Shown here piece after piece: positions 22,283 to 33,478 of a DNA stretch of 64,000 nt. Source of the DNA: Diphasiastrum complanatum. Lineage: Eukaryota > Streptophyta > Lycopodiopsida > Lycopodiales > Lycopodiaceae. The stretch is taken from assembly GCA_029204225.1 (NCBI GenBank), contig CM055099.1, forward strand, positions 45,031,489 through 45,095,488. Reading direction: 5' to 3'. The position numbers and the translations under genes are program-made. Every line of letters starts with the position of its first letter. Position 1 is the stretch's first letter. The notes under the pieces are model-generated. The model searched no databases, was not told where the DNA came from, and saw only the letters and a program-made list of their open reading frames with translations.

Positions 22283-22895
22283 ATATCAGAGGCAAGTCTA
22301 AGATCTTTGATAATAATCCAAAACTCTTCATTTTGCACAAAGCATTGGTGGTAAAATCAATTTGAAGGCAGGTGACTCTAACCAATAGTTTACTTGAAGA
22401 TTTGAGGTTCAAATGAGTATGTAAAGTTCAAGTGTACTTCCCACACGTGTGAGAGGCTGTTGGAATTGTACTTTCACCATATCTATGTGATTTTTCCATA
22501 TTTGTGCTTCAAACAAGATTGTGAGAGTGAAACTAGTGATTCGCTTTGTAAAAATCCAATCATCTCATTGATGTGAAATGGTGTTAGATCTTTGTTCAAC
22601 CTCTAAGTCATTGAGAGTGAGCTTTGAGGCTGATGTTTTTAGTTCTAGAGAGAGACTAAAACCATTCTAAACACCCTAGGGAGGCATATGCACTTCCAAG
22701 AGTCAAATCAAATTTTTCCAAGAGGATAGTGTGTGTAGAATTTTATTTTCCAAGTCTTTTTGAGTTTAAGATCATTATAGATCTTACTTCTTGAGTTTTG
22801 TGAGATTCAAGTGAGTAGCCTTGTGGCTAAATTCTGAGAAAGAGAGAAGGGAGAGCCTTTAAATAGTACATTTGTTGTAATTGTTACTAGTGAAC

Positions 22896-23930
22896 ATGGG
22901 TTCAATTGGAGCCAATCTTTTTGAAGCTAGTGAAAGGTTGAATTCAAGTAGCTATTCAATATGGAAAGTAAGAATGGAGTCACTTCTAGTGCTCTGAGAT
23001 TTGTATGATCTTGTTCTTGGTGAAAATGAAGAGCCTCAAAGAGGAGAAGATCTAGTGAAGTACAAGAAGAGATCTAGGCTAGTATTACATTGTCTTAAAA
23101 TGAATGTTAGTAATGAACTTCTTAAAGAAGTTGCATCTTGTACCTCGGCCAAGGAGGCTTGGGACTCCTTGAGAGGAATTTATGAATCCAAAAACACCTC
23201 TAGAGTGCTTATGCTTAGGAACAAAGTTCTACAAAGCATTAGAGGTAGTGATGAGAGTGCTCAAAAGTATGTCTTGAGGATAAAATCTCTCAATAAAGAA
23301 CTTTCCATCATTAGTGAAAAAATTCATGATGATGAACTTGTGAAAATCATACTAAATGGTCTTGGAGATGAGTTCTCCAATCTAGTACAAAGCTTTGCAA
23401 TTCAAGATTCTCTACCTCTTCTATTCACAAGCTCCATAGTGTGCTTGTGGCTGAGGAGAGTAGGATCCTTCATGTGAGACAAAGTATTGGTTCCTTGAAG
23501 CTACATGATGGAGATGAAAAGGCCAACTTCTCAAGCAAAGGCAAGGCAAAGTCCAAGATGAAGATCCAACACAAGGAGACCAAGAGTGATGATCAAGCAT
23601 CAAGCTCTAAAGGTGGAAAGAAGAACAAGGCCAAACAAAAGTGCTTCTTTTCTAGAAAGAATGGGCACTTTGCATCCAAGTGCTACAAAAAGAAGAATGC
23701 ACAAGGTGGGAGCAAGCAAGGCAACCTTACCCTTGAGGAAGGTGAGGATGAAATTGATTCATCCTTGATGGCATCTACATCAACAATCAAGAGCTACTCC
23801 AATGACACATGGTGGATTGATAGTGGGGCTAGTTCCCACATGACATTCCAAAAGGATTTTTTCTCAACTCTTGTACCTTTTGTAGGTAGTAAAAAGTCTA
23901 TTACAACAACAAGTGATCAAGAATAGATGG
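22896..23930 (+). pseudogene. Ty1/copia Gag and protease
   Basis: ATG 22896 opens M-G-S-I-G-A-N-L-F-E-A. N-S-S-S-Y-S-I-W-K-V-R-M-E-S-L follows, then TGA at 22998-23000 (CGA before a C-to-T change). UBN2-type gag continues to about 23425, where a frameshift occurs. The zinc knuckle at about 23640-23690 reads C-F-F-S-R-K-N-G-H-F-A-S-K-C, with Ser replacing the second Cys. The protease motif W-W-I-D-S-G-A-S-S-H-M-T at about 23810-23845 is intact. A stop at 23924-23926 and a frameshift lead into the integrase frames. Confidence 0.9.
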
Positions 23931-24973
23931 AGTGGGAACTATTCCTTAAGTCTTGGATCCTCTAAAAGAGTAGATCTTCAAAATGTACTCTATTTTCCTA
24001 CATTTACTAAGAGTTTGCTTAGTGTAGGACAATTGATGGATGATGGTTTAGATGTCCATTTAAAGCAAGGTGTTTTCTCCATTATGATGAATGACACTTG
24101 CATTGTAAAGGGATTCAAGCAAGGGAGGCTATTTAAGTTTGATGTTGATATATTTCTTGGAAGTGTGAAATGGCTAAGGAGGAGGTTACACAAGTGGAGC
24201 TTTGGCATAAGAGGTTGGGCCGCCCCAACTACAAATCAATGGAGATCCTATGCACAAAGGACCTTGCACTAGGCCTTCCAAAGACATTCTCAAAGTGTGA
24301 AAAGAGTTGTGAGGCTTGTAGCCTCTCAAAGGCTCACAAGCTACCATTTGCTAATTCTTCCACTAGATCTTCTAAGTCATTAGATCTCATTCATAGTGAT
24401 GTGCAGCCTTTTTCTAAATAATCTAATGGAGGTGCATTAATGTATGTATCTTTTATTGATGATTGCTCTAGATACACTTGGATTGAACTTTTGGATTCCA
24501 AAAGTAAAGTGTTTGACTCTTTTGTAAGTTTCAAAACTCTAGTTGAAAGTCAACTTGATGCTAAAGTAAAAGTATTGAGGAGTGATAATGGTGGAGAGTC
24601 CATCTCCACTAGGATGATAGAGTTTTGTAGATCCAATGGTATTAAAAGAGAGCTTACATGTACATATAGTCCTCAACAAAATGGTGTAGTTGAGAGAAAG
24701 AATAGAAGTCTTTGTGAGTTTGCAAAAGCTTTAAGTCTAGATTCTTCTCTACCTAAGTCATTTTGGGGAGAGGCCATTATTTGTGCAAATTACTTATGTA
24801 ATAGATTGCCATGTAAGCCCATTGGAGGCATAACATCTTATGAGGCTCTATTTGGTAAGAAGCCAAATCTAAAGGATCTTAGAATCTTTGGATCTACTTG
24901 CTATGTTTTTCAATCATTAGATACAAGAAATAAGGATGATCCTACATCCATTAAAGGAGTCTTCGTTCGTTAT
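23931..24973 (+). pseudogene. Ty1/copia GAG-pre-integrase and integrase
   Basis: Contains L-L-S-V-G-Q-L, then W-H-K-R-L-G-R-P-N-Y (about 24192), C-E-A-C-S-L-S-K-A-H-K and the integrase triad: D in L-I-H-S-D (24388), D in L-R-S-D-N-G-G-E (24580), E in P-Q-Q-N-G-V-V-E-R-K-N (24672-24700). Frameshifts occur near 23930 and 24180, and a TAA is at about 24418-24420. The coding sequence is cut at F-V-x-Y-G by a 987-bp insertion and resumes at 25961. Confidence 0.9.
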
Positions 24974-25960
24974 GGGATTTAGCATTTTGCGAGTAAATCA
25001 TCTGCGAGTTTTGAGAGTTTACTGTTTTTAAATTACGTCAAATTGATAGCACATGACATGCTACATTTTTTTTTAGGTTTTTAAAATCATTCTACTTGCT
25101 TTTGGGGGTGAAATCTATTTGTGTACTTCATTATCATGTTGTTTATTTTCTTACTAGCTAAAAGAGATGTCTGCAAATCATGTTGTCTACAAATTTTACA
25201 TAGTATGCTATACAATTGAGAACACAAAAAACTTAATCACTTTAATTTTATATTTATCAAAAACATTTTTGTCTACTGCCAAGGATTGATGTATGACCAT
25301 ACATTAAACGACATGATGGTATGTGGCCAAGCCTATGATAGGTATCATAAAATCAATGTTGGTAAAAAAAAAAATATTTTTATTGTATATTCTAGATGGA
25401 GGCTATAACTTAACTATTAAGCTTATGTTGAGATGATAAAATAATAAAATATTCTCATTTTTTTTATATCAAATTTGATTAAATCACTGTATTCTACATA
25501 AAATATGGAGGATTTTTGCATTTTGGATCATCTCAATCCTAGCAATATTAAGAAAGTTATCGCCCTTCAAAGTTTTTTGGGCTAGTTTTTTTTCTCTTGC
25601 AACTTGAAGGGGGTAGCACGCCGAGGTGCTACCAATTTAAGCTTTTAGTCTTTAACTCAAAGTGATAGCATGCCAGCGTGCTACCCCTTTTGGATTCCAA
25701 GGGAAAAATGTTTTCTAGTCTAAAAAACGTTGAACTGTCATAACTTTCTTACTATTGCTTTGGATTGAGATGGTCCAAAAAGCAAAAGTGCTCCATTTTT
25801 TTTATGTAGAATCCATTGGTATAATCAAATTTAGTTTTTATCTAATATAAAATGATTATATATAAAGCCTATATATTTGATAGCATACCGTGTGCCATGA
25901 AATTTAGAAATCATTTGTAAATAAAACTCGCAAAAAAATTACTCACAGATTGTCAAACCC
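24974..25960. mobile_element. Non-autonomous Mutator-like element inside copia pol
   Basis: A 987-bp insertion with no coding sequence. The nine bases before it (GTTCGTTAT, 24965-24973) and after it (GTTGGTTAT, 25961-25969) match at eight of nine positions. Removing one copy restores the pol reading V-F-V-G-Y-G-E-N-N. Termini are inverted repeats of about 38 bp: both begin GGG and share G-C/T-GAGTAA and TGCGAGTTTT in register with a one-base offset. A 9-bp duplication with long terminal inverted repeats fits the Mutator superfamily. Confidence 0.8.
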
Positions 25961-26489
25961 GTTGGTTATGGTGAAAATAACAAGGGATATAGAGTCTATA
26001 ATCCTATCACTAAAAAGATTTTAGTGAGTAGAGATGTTACATTTGATGAAGGTAACTACTACAAGATGAATGAAAGTGCTACTAATCCCTCTTATGTCAA
26101 GGATCTTGCAAGATTTGAGGAGGATTCATATGATCAAGATCTTGAGGATCCACCTCAAGACCCAAGAAGACCTTTATGGGATTAAGCAAGCACCTAGAGC
26201 TTGGTACTCTAGGTTTAATGCCTTCTTAACCTCTATTAATTTTGTTGTAACTGCTTATGAACTTTCTTTGTACTTAAGATTCAATGATGGTAAGATCATC
26301 ATTCTTATTTTGTATGTAGATGACATTATCCTTAGTGGTAATGTTCACGATGGTATAAAAGAAGTGAAAATAGCATTGTCTAGAGAGTTCAAGATGGTGG
26401 ATCTTGGTGTTCTTCATTTCATACTAGGAATTGAAGTATCAAGAGGTAACCTAAAATATGTTGTACAACTCAATGATAACAAATTCTAG
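25961..26489 (+). pseudogene. Ty1/copia pol, post-integrase spacer and C-terminal RT
   Basis: Resumes with G-Y-G-E-N-N-K-G-Y-R-V-Y-N-P and the linker D-V-T-F-D-E. Near 26170 it jumps straight to Y-G-I-K-Q-A-P-R-A-W-Y. The N-terminal half of the RT, with its first catalytic Asp, is deleted. The RT motif Y-V-D-D-I-I-L-S-G at about 26310 is intact. The sequence ends at a stop near 26488 within the connection domain, and RNase H is absent. Confidence 0.88.
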
Positions 26490-26539
26490 CAAGGTCCAAG
26501 ATGTGCAAAACTTCCCTGAAAATTATACTCCCTTTTTCT

Positions 26540-27060
26540 AACTAGAGGCATATGGATTCTTTACCAATTTCTTCAATCATTTTTTTATCACCTATCATCA
26601 CCTCAATTCTATTGGCAAAGGATTCACAAGTCATGTGAGATGTTGTAGTTGAAGCAAGGTACCATGAGGGGTCCTCTCTATGAGTTGACTCTCTCAATTT
26701 GCTCATCACTGATACAATTTCACTAATATTCCCACTCCATAGGCCATGATGCACAATAAGTCCTTACTTTCTTCCTCTACCATGTGCAAAAAGTTTATTT
26801 TTTTGATTCTTTATATTTTTGAAGCAATTCCATGCAGAGAGCCTACTTCATCATAATAAAAACGCCTATGTCCTGATGTCCATTTTTGTTCTTTCTCCTT
26901 TCCTTGGCTATTGTTGATAATCTTTATCTATCTTTTCTTCTATTCTCTCAATGATAATGATTAGAGAGTTGTAGCTTGGTGGTAGATTAGTACATTCCAT
27001 TTGCAGAGCAAGATCTTTTATGTTTTCAAGATGGTCAGTCATTGAGTGGATCATCCCCAC
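26540..27060 (-). pseudogene. Ty1/copia gag-protease scrap
   Basis: On the reverse strand W-Y-L-A-S-T-T-T-S-H-M-T-C resembles the copia protease active site (D-S-G-A-T-S-H-M-T) with the Asp lost. A degraded zinc knuckle (F-Y-Y-D-E-V-G-S) lies just upstream near 26880-26830. Heavily decayed. Confidence 0.55.
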
Positions 27061-27139
27061 CCATCTCCATTGAGATGATCTATTAGTCTAGGGTTAGAAC
27101 ACTGGCCAACCCTTGTGCCTTATACTTAGTGTAAAGATT

Positions 27140-27450
27140 TAGTATAAATCCTTAATATCTTGCTACAAATGGCAAAAAATACAACTATGAATTTTCTCAA
27201 ATTTGGACGAAAGCGATCATTCATCATCTATTGAATTGTCATAGGTGCATTTGTTAAACCAAAAGGAAGCACTAAAAACTCATAATGTCCAAACCTCATT
27301 TGAAAACTAGTTTTCAGCATGTCATTTGGATGAATTCTAATCTATGATTCTGAAATCAATTTTTAGTAAAGTGTTTAAAGCTTGACCTACAATTTTAAAG
27401 GTTGACAACCCTTTACCAGCATTCTTGGCAGTTCATAGGAAAAGCTCATT
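27140..27450 (-). pseudogene. Ty3/gypsy RT scrap
   Basis: The reverse strand reads [13 protein letters not shown], then [17 protein letters not shown], one TAG, then M-M-N-D. This is the RT segment before the catalytic F/Y-x-D-D, which itself reads as degraded sequence. Confidence 0.72.
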
Positions 27451-27670
27451 TGTCCTTCACAACCCTTTGTAAAATAAAACATGTGTCTTGATGTTGATTT
27501 TTTGTAAATCGGATGGGTTGAGGGGAGGTCAAACTCTAATATGAGCCATTTTGAAATTCTTCCAAAAAAATGGCTCTCAATATCTACAATTTTAAGTTCA
27601 AGGATGTTAAACTCAAAGGAACAATCGGATTTTAAAATAACAAAGCAAAGAAGTCGGTAATACTTGGGGT

Positions 27671-28582
27671 GAGAGCTATTTTGGACACAGCTCTCGAAGG
27701 AGCTATGTTGGGCATAATTCTCACCAAGATCTAGTCCTGGCTAAGCTCATTCAAGAGCTATGCAAATCATAGCTCTCAAACAAAGGTATGCCCTGCATAG
27801 CTCCTTCGAGATCTATGCCTGGCATGGCTCTCACCTCGAGCTATGCCCGACATAGCTCCGGGTGAGAGCTATGGCATACATAGCTCGCTCGAGGGAGTTA
27901 TGTCAGACATAGCTTTGCTTGGGAGATATTCTAGACATATTCCTAAACCGAGCTATGCCGGACATAGATCTTATATAGCCTTTAAACTATTACCTCATGT
28001 CTAGCAATTGAATAGTGACATATTATTTCAAATCTAGAAAATTGTGAGCTAATTCGGAAAAAATCATAATATTTTGAGCAAAAATTCATTTTTCTTTTAG
28101 ATTCTAGAAAATTAAAATACCAAAATTAATACAAAATTTTTGTAATGTATAGTCTCGATGAAATAAAAAGAGAAATTATTTTTTTTTAAATTAAAAAATA
28201 TTCCAAAAAATATTCAATAAATAACATCTTTTGTAAAAAACAAATTAATTTCTAATCAGTTACTATCTTTTGCATGTATTAAAAACAATTAAGGGCATTA
28301 TTTCTTGAGGTCGAAGCTATGCCTAGCATAGTGCCTGCCTCAAGCTATGCCAGACATAGCTCTTTCAACGGTTATGTCGGGCATAGCTCCTTCGAGAGCT
28401 ATGTCAGGCATAGCTCTCGAGGGAGCTATGCTTGACATAGCTCTCAAAGGAGATTAGCCTTGCTTAGTAACAAAAAGAGCTATTCCAGACATAAATCTGA
28501 ACCTGAGCTATGCATAGCATATCTCTCACCACGAGATATGTCGGGCATAGCTCCCACCTAGAGCTATGCTTGGCATACATGG
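27671..28582. repeat. Two arrays of a palindromic GAGCTATG...CATAGCTC unit
   Basis: About 11 units at 27671-27972 and 10 at 28311-28582. Each is a near-palindrome of the form GAGCTATGYCRGRCATAGCTC plus a short CTCGA-type spacer. Period is about 26-30 bp, with adjacent best units exactly 27 bp apart. Between the arrays lies about 340 bp of unrelated AT-rich DNA. No protein similarity was recognised. Confidence 0.85.
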
Positions 28583-28802
28583 GTTATGTTAAAATGGTTA
28601 GAATTATTTCACTTTTAATTTTAAAATAAAACAAAATTCGTGAAGGTTACAAGAAATCAAATATACCTTTAGGTTGTGCGAACGTTGTTGAAGCTCTTAG
28701 GCTATACTCAACATAGACGAGCTGGTGAAGGCAATAGAGTGGATGGAAGCACATATAGAGAGAGTAGCAGAGCAAGAGAATGCATATATGAGGAAGGCAA
28801 AG

Positions 28803-28995
28803 GTGGATAATGCTTAGGTGTGGCCCCTTGTGTAGTTATGGGTCAAGCCTCATGATCATTACATGGAGGCCCCCATGTCGATATGGACCCAAGAGGCCCC
28901 TAGGCCCAAGAAACCAAGATAGTCTATGAAGGGTGGATAATGCTTGTGCGAGGCCCCTGAAGTAGTCAATGTGCATTATCATCACATGGAGGCCA
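28803..28995. repeat. Imperfect direct duplication, period about 122 bp
   Basis: The segment starting GTGGATAATGCTT and ending ACATGGAGGCC occurs at about 28803-28875 and again at 28925-28992 with small differences. Confidence 0.6.
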
Positions 28996-29008
28996 GGAGA
29001 TGCCGAAA

Positions 29009-29093
29009 GCCACATGCACATTTTGCCAAAATTTTCACTGCCATGTGTCAGTCTTTGATTGGTTATCCACATGAGAGTTGTAACATGAAGGTC
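29009..29093. repeat. Dispersed 85-bp repeat, copy 1
   Basis: Matches 38591-38675 over 85 bp in the same orientation with about four differences. Flanks differ. No coding content. Confidence 0.75.
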
Positions 29094-29664
29094 GCAAAAC
29101 GTGATGACATTTGTTTTGGGACTTTGACCAAAAAAAGAGTAACCTTTTTTGGTATTCTTTAGTGGTCTTAGTTTTAGGCCAAAATCATGGTTTTTTTCAA
29201 GGATTATCTAAATTCCAATAAGATAGATTAGGGAGCCTATAAGTCTTCTATACAGTGTGATGTCCTCAAAGGACACTTCATCATCACCATTAGAGCCTTT
29301 CACATTTTGCTCCATAGGAGTATCTCCTCCTTTACAATCTTTCATTTCAAACTTCTCTAAGAAGATGCATATTTGGATTTACAAATAAAACACAGTTTTT
29401 GAGTAATGGTTTTTTATTCAAAAAGATGGACAGACCATGACTAGTGGAGCTAGATTTGGTGACTAGTACTAGTTGCAAGGAGGGATTGGCAGGCTGATTG
29501 CACGCTTGGCATCAAGGATTGCAAATCCAATTACTCTTTGACAAATGCACATGGGCATATCAGAATAGGTAGCTTACAAAAATGGGCAAGCAAGCAAACG
29601 TTGAGTATTGGATATGACATTGTCATGGGAAATGGTGGGGGGGTGGGTCAGGCTCCTCGACCCT

Positions 29665-29890
29665 TCTGCCCAAGAAGGTTGTGCGCCTGAGGGCGCACAA
29701 CCTTCTGCTGGCGGAAGGGCCGGGGAGCCGGCCCTTCCCGGCGTGAATTCATTTTTTACATTTTGTTTTTCCTTTTTTGTTGTAAATTTTTTTTACATGC
29801 ACCTTCCGGGCGAAGGTGCGTGTAAAAAAAGGCAAATTTTTGTACAGGTACCTTCCTGATGCCAGAAGGTGCGTGGAAAAAAAATTTGCC
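29665..29890. repeat. Cluster of GC-rich hairpins
   Basis: Perfect 15-bp stem with TGAG loop at 29673-29706. Perfect 11-bp stem (GGAAGGGCCGG) with GGAG loop at 29713-29738. A 17-bp stem with one mismatch around GCACCTTC/GAAGGTGC at about 29792-29828. A weaker relative at about 29850-29872. Poly-T and poly-A runs flank the last two. Confidence 0.8.
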
Positions 29891-29899
29891 TCACATATT

Positions 29900-31080
29900 A
29901 CGATCTGTGAGGTTGCTCCATTTCCTTTGTTAAAATGTGAAAAGTTACACAGAGATGTGATGCTTGCCTAATGGGGCAATCTTGGCACAAGCAGTTGTAG
30001 GGGCAACATATATGTACATGTTTTGGTACAACAAGATCACGTTTTTGCTTTGAATTCTTAGTCCGTGTGTGTGTGCGGCAATTTCTCGTTATGCACCTCA
30101 AAAAACCAAAGACTTTTTGAGGATATCCCAAAAGAGGTTTCCAATCACTCGATCATGGACCATGTCTTCAAGACAAATCAAAGGATCATTTGGAAATTGG
30201 CATCTAGCGTTATTGTTGGTTGAGGCTCTTGGAACTGAGACAGGAAATCCCAATCCCAATTTATAAAAGATTACATAAATTTGTCTGGTACCAAATTTCA
30301 ATGAAATTATTAATATCATTAGTATAACATATTCAGACTTCACTTTGACATTTGTACTGCTCTGCAGTCTGAAATGAAATCTGGACTTCAGAGAAATAGC
30401 ACGGACTTCATTCATGATTGACACCCGCGATCCGTTGCTCCCTGCAAGTCTACCCGGTGCAGGGCTCCCCAACCCCCGTACCCGTCAACGGCCTTCTAGT
30501 TCCTTTATTGTTCGACGCGACGTCGACGTCGACGTCCGTGCTGACTACTTGGAACTAAAGAATGAACGGAGTGAAATCCAGGCGTCCTTTTCAGCAAAAT
30601 TTGACGCGTACGGTACCTGCTGTTGGGACCGTACGCTGTCGAAAAGGCTATTCGGCCTCGATTGTTGTGCCATTGATTTATTATTAGTTGTGAATGATCC
30701 TAAAACTAGGCTGGGCTCTGCCTTTTATTCTTAATTTGGGCAATCATCTCATCGGCATCGCTTAATTTAAACTATAGTTTATGCCACTTTTTGTAACAGC
30801 AAATCATACATTGCAACGTTTGATCAGTGTACACTCTGGTACAATGCAGATTTAGAGACGGTGTTCTGTCGTCTATGCTTGCTGCTCCTGTTTGTTTTAT
30901 CTGCTCAGATCTTGACTGTTCGATTTTCCTTTCTCTGTATGGGACTATATTGGGAGCTTCAAACTCTTAAGAAGATCTGGTTTTGTGATGTGTAGTGGTA
31001 GTGCAAAGATGAAGAAAGATTGATTTTAGGCCAGAAATCCAGAGCTTGTGTTTCTTTAGTATGTGAATGTAGAGCGATTC
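29900..31080. other. Upstream region of the PHD gene; no gene assigned
   Basis: Contains a 106-codon forward frame (30414-30734) in a locally GC-rich patch with CGACGT repeats near 30518-30540. No domain was recognised. It could be 5' UTR or promoter of the gene at 31560. Confidence 0.35.
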
Positions 31081-31086
31081 CCAGGC

Positions 31087-31206
31087 GCGTTGTATGTTTT
31101 GGGTAGCTAATTAATGGTCCATTTCGATCTTTTCAAGCCCAATAAGGCGTTGTATGTTTTGGGTAGCTAATCATTGTTCCATTTCGATGTTTTCATGCCC
31201 AATAAC
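31087..31206. repeat. 60-bp tandem duplication upstream of the PHD gene
   Basis: Two units of exactly 60 bp (31087-31146 and 31147-31206) starting GCGTTGTATG, differing at about five positions. About 350 bp upstream of the PHD start codon. Confidence 0.9.
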
Positions 31207-31559
31207 TCCAAATCTGGGGTTCAAGCTCTCTCGATTTGAGCTTGCTGCAGTCTGGCCTAAAGAAAATTAAGCTTTTCTTATCCTGTGAAGATCTAGTTTC
31301 AAGCCATCCGTCCACCAATAGCCGATCTCTGGCTCAAGTGAATTATTCTTCTCTAGCTTGGAAATCTAACTGAGTTTTTAGCACTCCCTAGCAACATCTT
31401 TAATGAGCGGGACGTACTTGTTTATTTTTTTCTCGAACAAGTAATACATAGGCATTATGCGGTCAGTGGTCAGCAGTACTCTGCATTTTTGGCATTTGAG
31501 ATCTGAAAATTCCTAGTTATCTACAGAAAATCATCGTCCATGATAAAGTCACGTGTCAT

Positions 31560-32543
31560 ATGAGAATTTCCGAAGCTATTTATTCTTTGGATAATCTTCA
31601 GGGAACATTTTTAGCAGGAAACAGTGAAAGACCCACCATGTTATCGCAACAAGGCATCGATTGTACGGTTCCTGACGATTACAGTAGCCTCATCGCCAAG
31701 GAAGAACCATGGCAGGGACAGCAGGAATGCAGTATGTGCGGAGATGTGGGTATTTCTTCGGAGCTGATTCAGTGTACGAAGTGTCTTCACAGGTTGCAGC
31801 ACAAGTATGTTAAAGATTATAGCACCTTTCTTTCTTCTTGCACTTTTGAGTTTCTTTCAAGAGCAAGTTAGCTTCGTTTGCTCTAATAAGATTTAACGAG
31901 AAAGACATAGCTGGTCTCTAAAAATTTTACTTGCTTATAAATGTCACCCTTTTCATGCAAATCAAAGTTCAACCAATGCTGCGTAAAGAGAGTTTCTTTC
32001 ACGATTCAAAATGTCGTTTTCAGGATAATATTAATTTTAAGCTTTTGAAGCTTGGAAAACTCAAAACATTGTAAATTTGATCGTCGTTCTAGTGCATGAT
32101 CGTTGTGTTTTCTCATCAGGTATTGTAGCAGAGCATACCCAAATATAGCACTTGATGAGTGGATGTGCGACTGGTGTAATAACAATGTAGCTTATATGGA
32201 AGACTTTACTCAAAATTCGAAGCGAAATGCCACAATGGAGATAAACACGACCAAAACGCATTACAAAGATGCATTCGAACTCTTACTTGAAGTTGCTCAA
32301 CAAACTTCAGAAAGGGAATGTCCAGACCCAAAACCTGTTGCAAAACAAGGACGCGGCAGTAAAGACAATGATTCATGCGCCAGGTTTTTACAGGTTCCCA
32401 AACGGCAACGGTGCACTTTGACTTTGAAAAACAAACCAATGATGGAAAAGTGGAAGCCGTTAGATAAGAATAAGCTGCATCCTACATCCTCAGCAAAAGG
32501 AATTGGACGTCGCTACAAACTTCTTTCAGATGTTCTTTGTTAA
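31560..32543 (+). CDS. Two-exon PHD-finger protein
   Basis: PHD fingers read the methylation state of histone H3 tails and occur in plant nuclear chromatin regulators. Exon 1 is 31560-31804 and exon 2 is 32120-32543, with a GTATGT donor, CAG acceptor and 315-bp intron. The join restores H-K-Y-C inside the finger. The product is 222 residues. Zinc ligands are Cys57, Cys60, Cys72, Cys75, His81, Cys84, Cys98 and Cys101, with W97-type D-E-W-M-C-D-W-C at the end: the full Cys4-His-Cys3 pattern. The remaining 120 residues are polar and basic (K-R-Q-R near the end) with no second domain. An internal Met at 31638 is an alternative start. The finger resembles the N-terminal one of the AIPP2-like plant proteins, which are longer, so this may be a short paralogue or a truncated gene. 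Confidence 0.82.
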
Positions 32544-32549
32544 GTTTCA

Positions 32550-33470
32550 GGAGAACCTTCCTTTTCGGCACATGTTTCTGCGCGTTAGACCACAAAACTT
32601 AGTGACGACAAGACTACCTTGAGCATATTACAGACAAGGTTATGTAGTCGTGCATATAGAAATGCAGCGATGAAAGTAAAAGTCGCATCTCTGCTTTTAA
32701 CTTTGATCACTGCATCGTTTTTTATTACGTAAATTGGTGGATGAATCATATTTCTGAGAATAAGCACCTTATCTATCAATGAGATTGGCATGCAGACAAA
32801 TTCCTTACAACATTTGGGATATCTAGCACTGTAACTATCACTTAGAATGAGTATGATTTGATAGCATCCAAAATACATGAGTTAAAATCGCTAAAAAGGT
32901 GACATATTGGTAGTAACATAGGCACTCATCCACTGAACTTCAAACCTATAATCAGATTGTAGTATTGCGTGCTAGAAATGGTCTCGTTGTCAGGCTGTAA
33001 ACACTCATGTCAGTCTCATGCATCCATTTTTATTGCATCTAAGGTTGAATTTAAAAACGATCGAACTATCCATTGGCTCAGAAGATAGGTTTGTCTATTG
33101 AGGCATATCTTTTCTGCGGCCTCATAGTCATCTCCCTTCCAAATCGACATATTTACCAACGATGATTGTCTACATATAATATTTAGAGACCTCGGATAAT
33201 GCATCAGGATTTTGAGTACAGAACGTCAGCTGGCTAGTTCTAAAGGGCGGCCAAGGATGAATTTCGTAATCCGTCACTGCTCGATATTTTAGAGTCGGCA
33301 TTTTGCTGCAGCTTGCAAATATTGGCCAGAGTAGAAACGATTTGACATTCTTGCACCCTTGACAAGTCCCTTTTGTGAGGACTGGATCCCAGTGCTTCTG
33401 GAATCTGCATCCTCAAAAGGCTTTCAAGGCCGCTTTCCTGGCTTTTCGGTTTTAAACGTTGCACGGTGTT
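32550..33470. other. 3' flank of the PHD gene; no gene assigned
   Basis: The first few hundred bases may be 3' UTR. A reverse-strand frame at 33450-33240 (L-R-M-Q-I-P-E-A-L-G and following) is open but matches no family I recognise. Confidence 0.35.
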
Positions 33471-33478
33471 TGTATTGT

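Noticed and set aside
27671-28582. CRISPR-like repeat array
   Set aside because: Units are contiguous or nearly so with no unique spacers of constant length, they are degenerate, and the genome is clearly eukaryotic.
29608-29859. 83-codon frame over the GC-rich hairpins
   Set aside because: The sequence is a series of palindromes; the translation has no domain and is a by-product of GC content.
30414-30734. 106-codon gene upstream of the PHD gene
   Set aside because: No domain or homology recognised, no splice or promoter context, and the GC-rich patch alone can keep a frame open. Left as unassigned upstream DNA.
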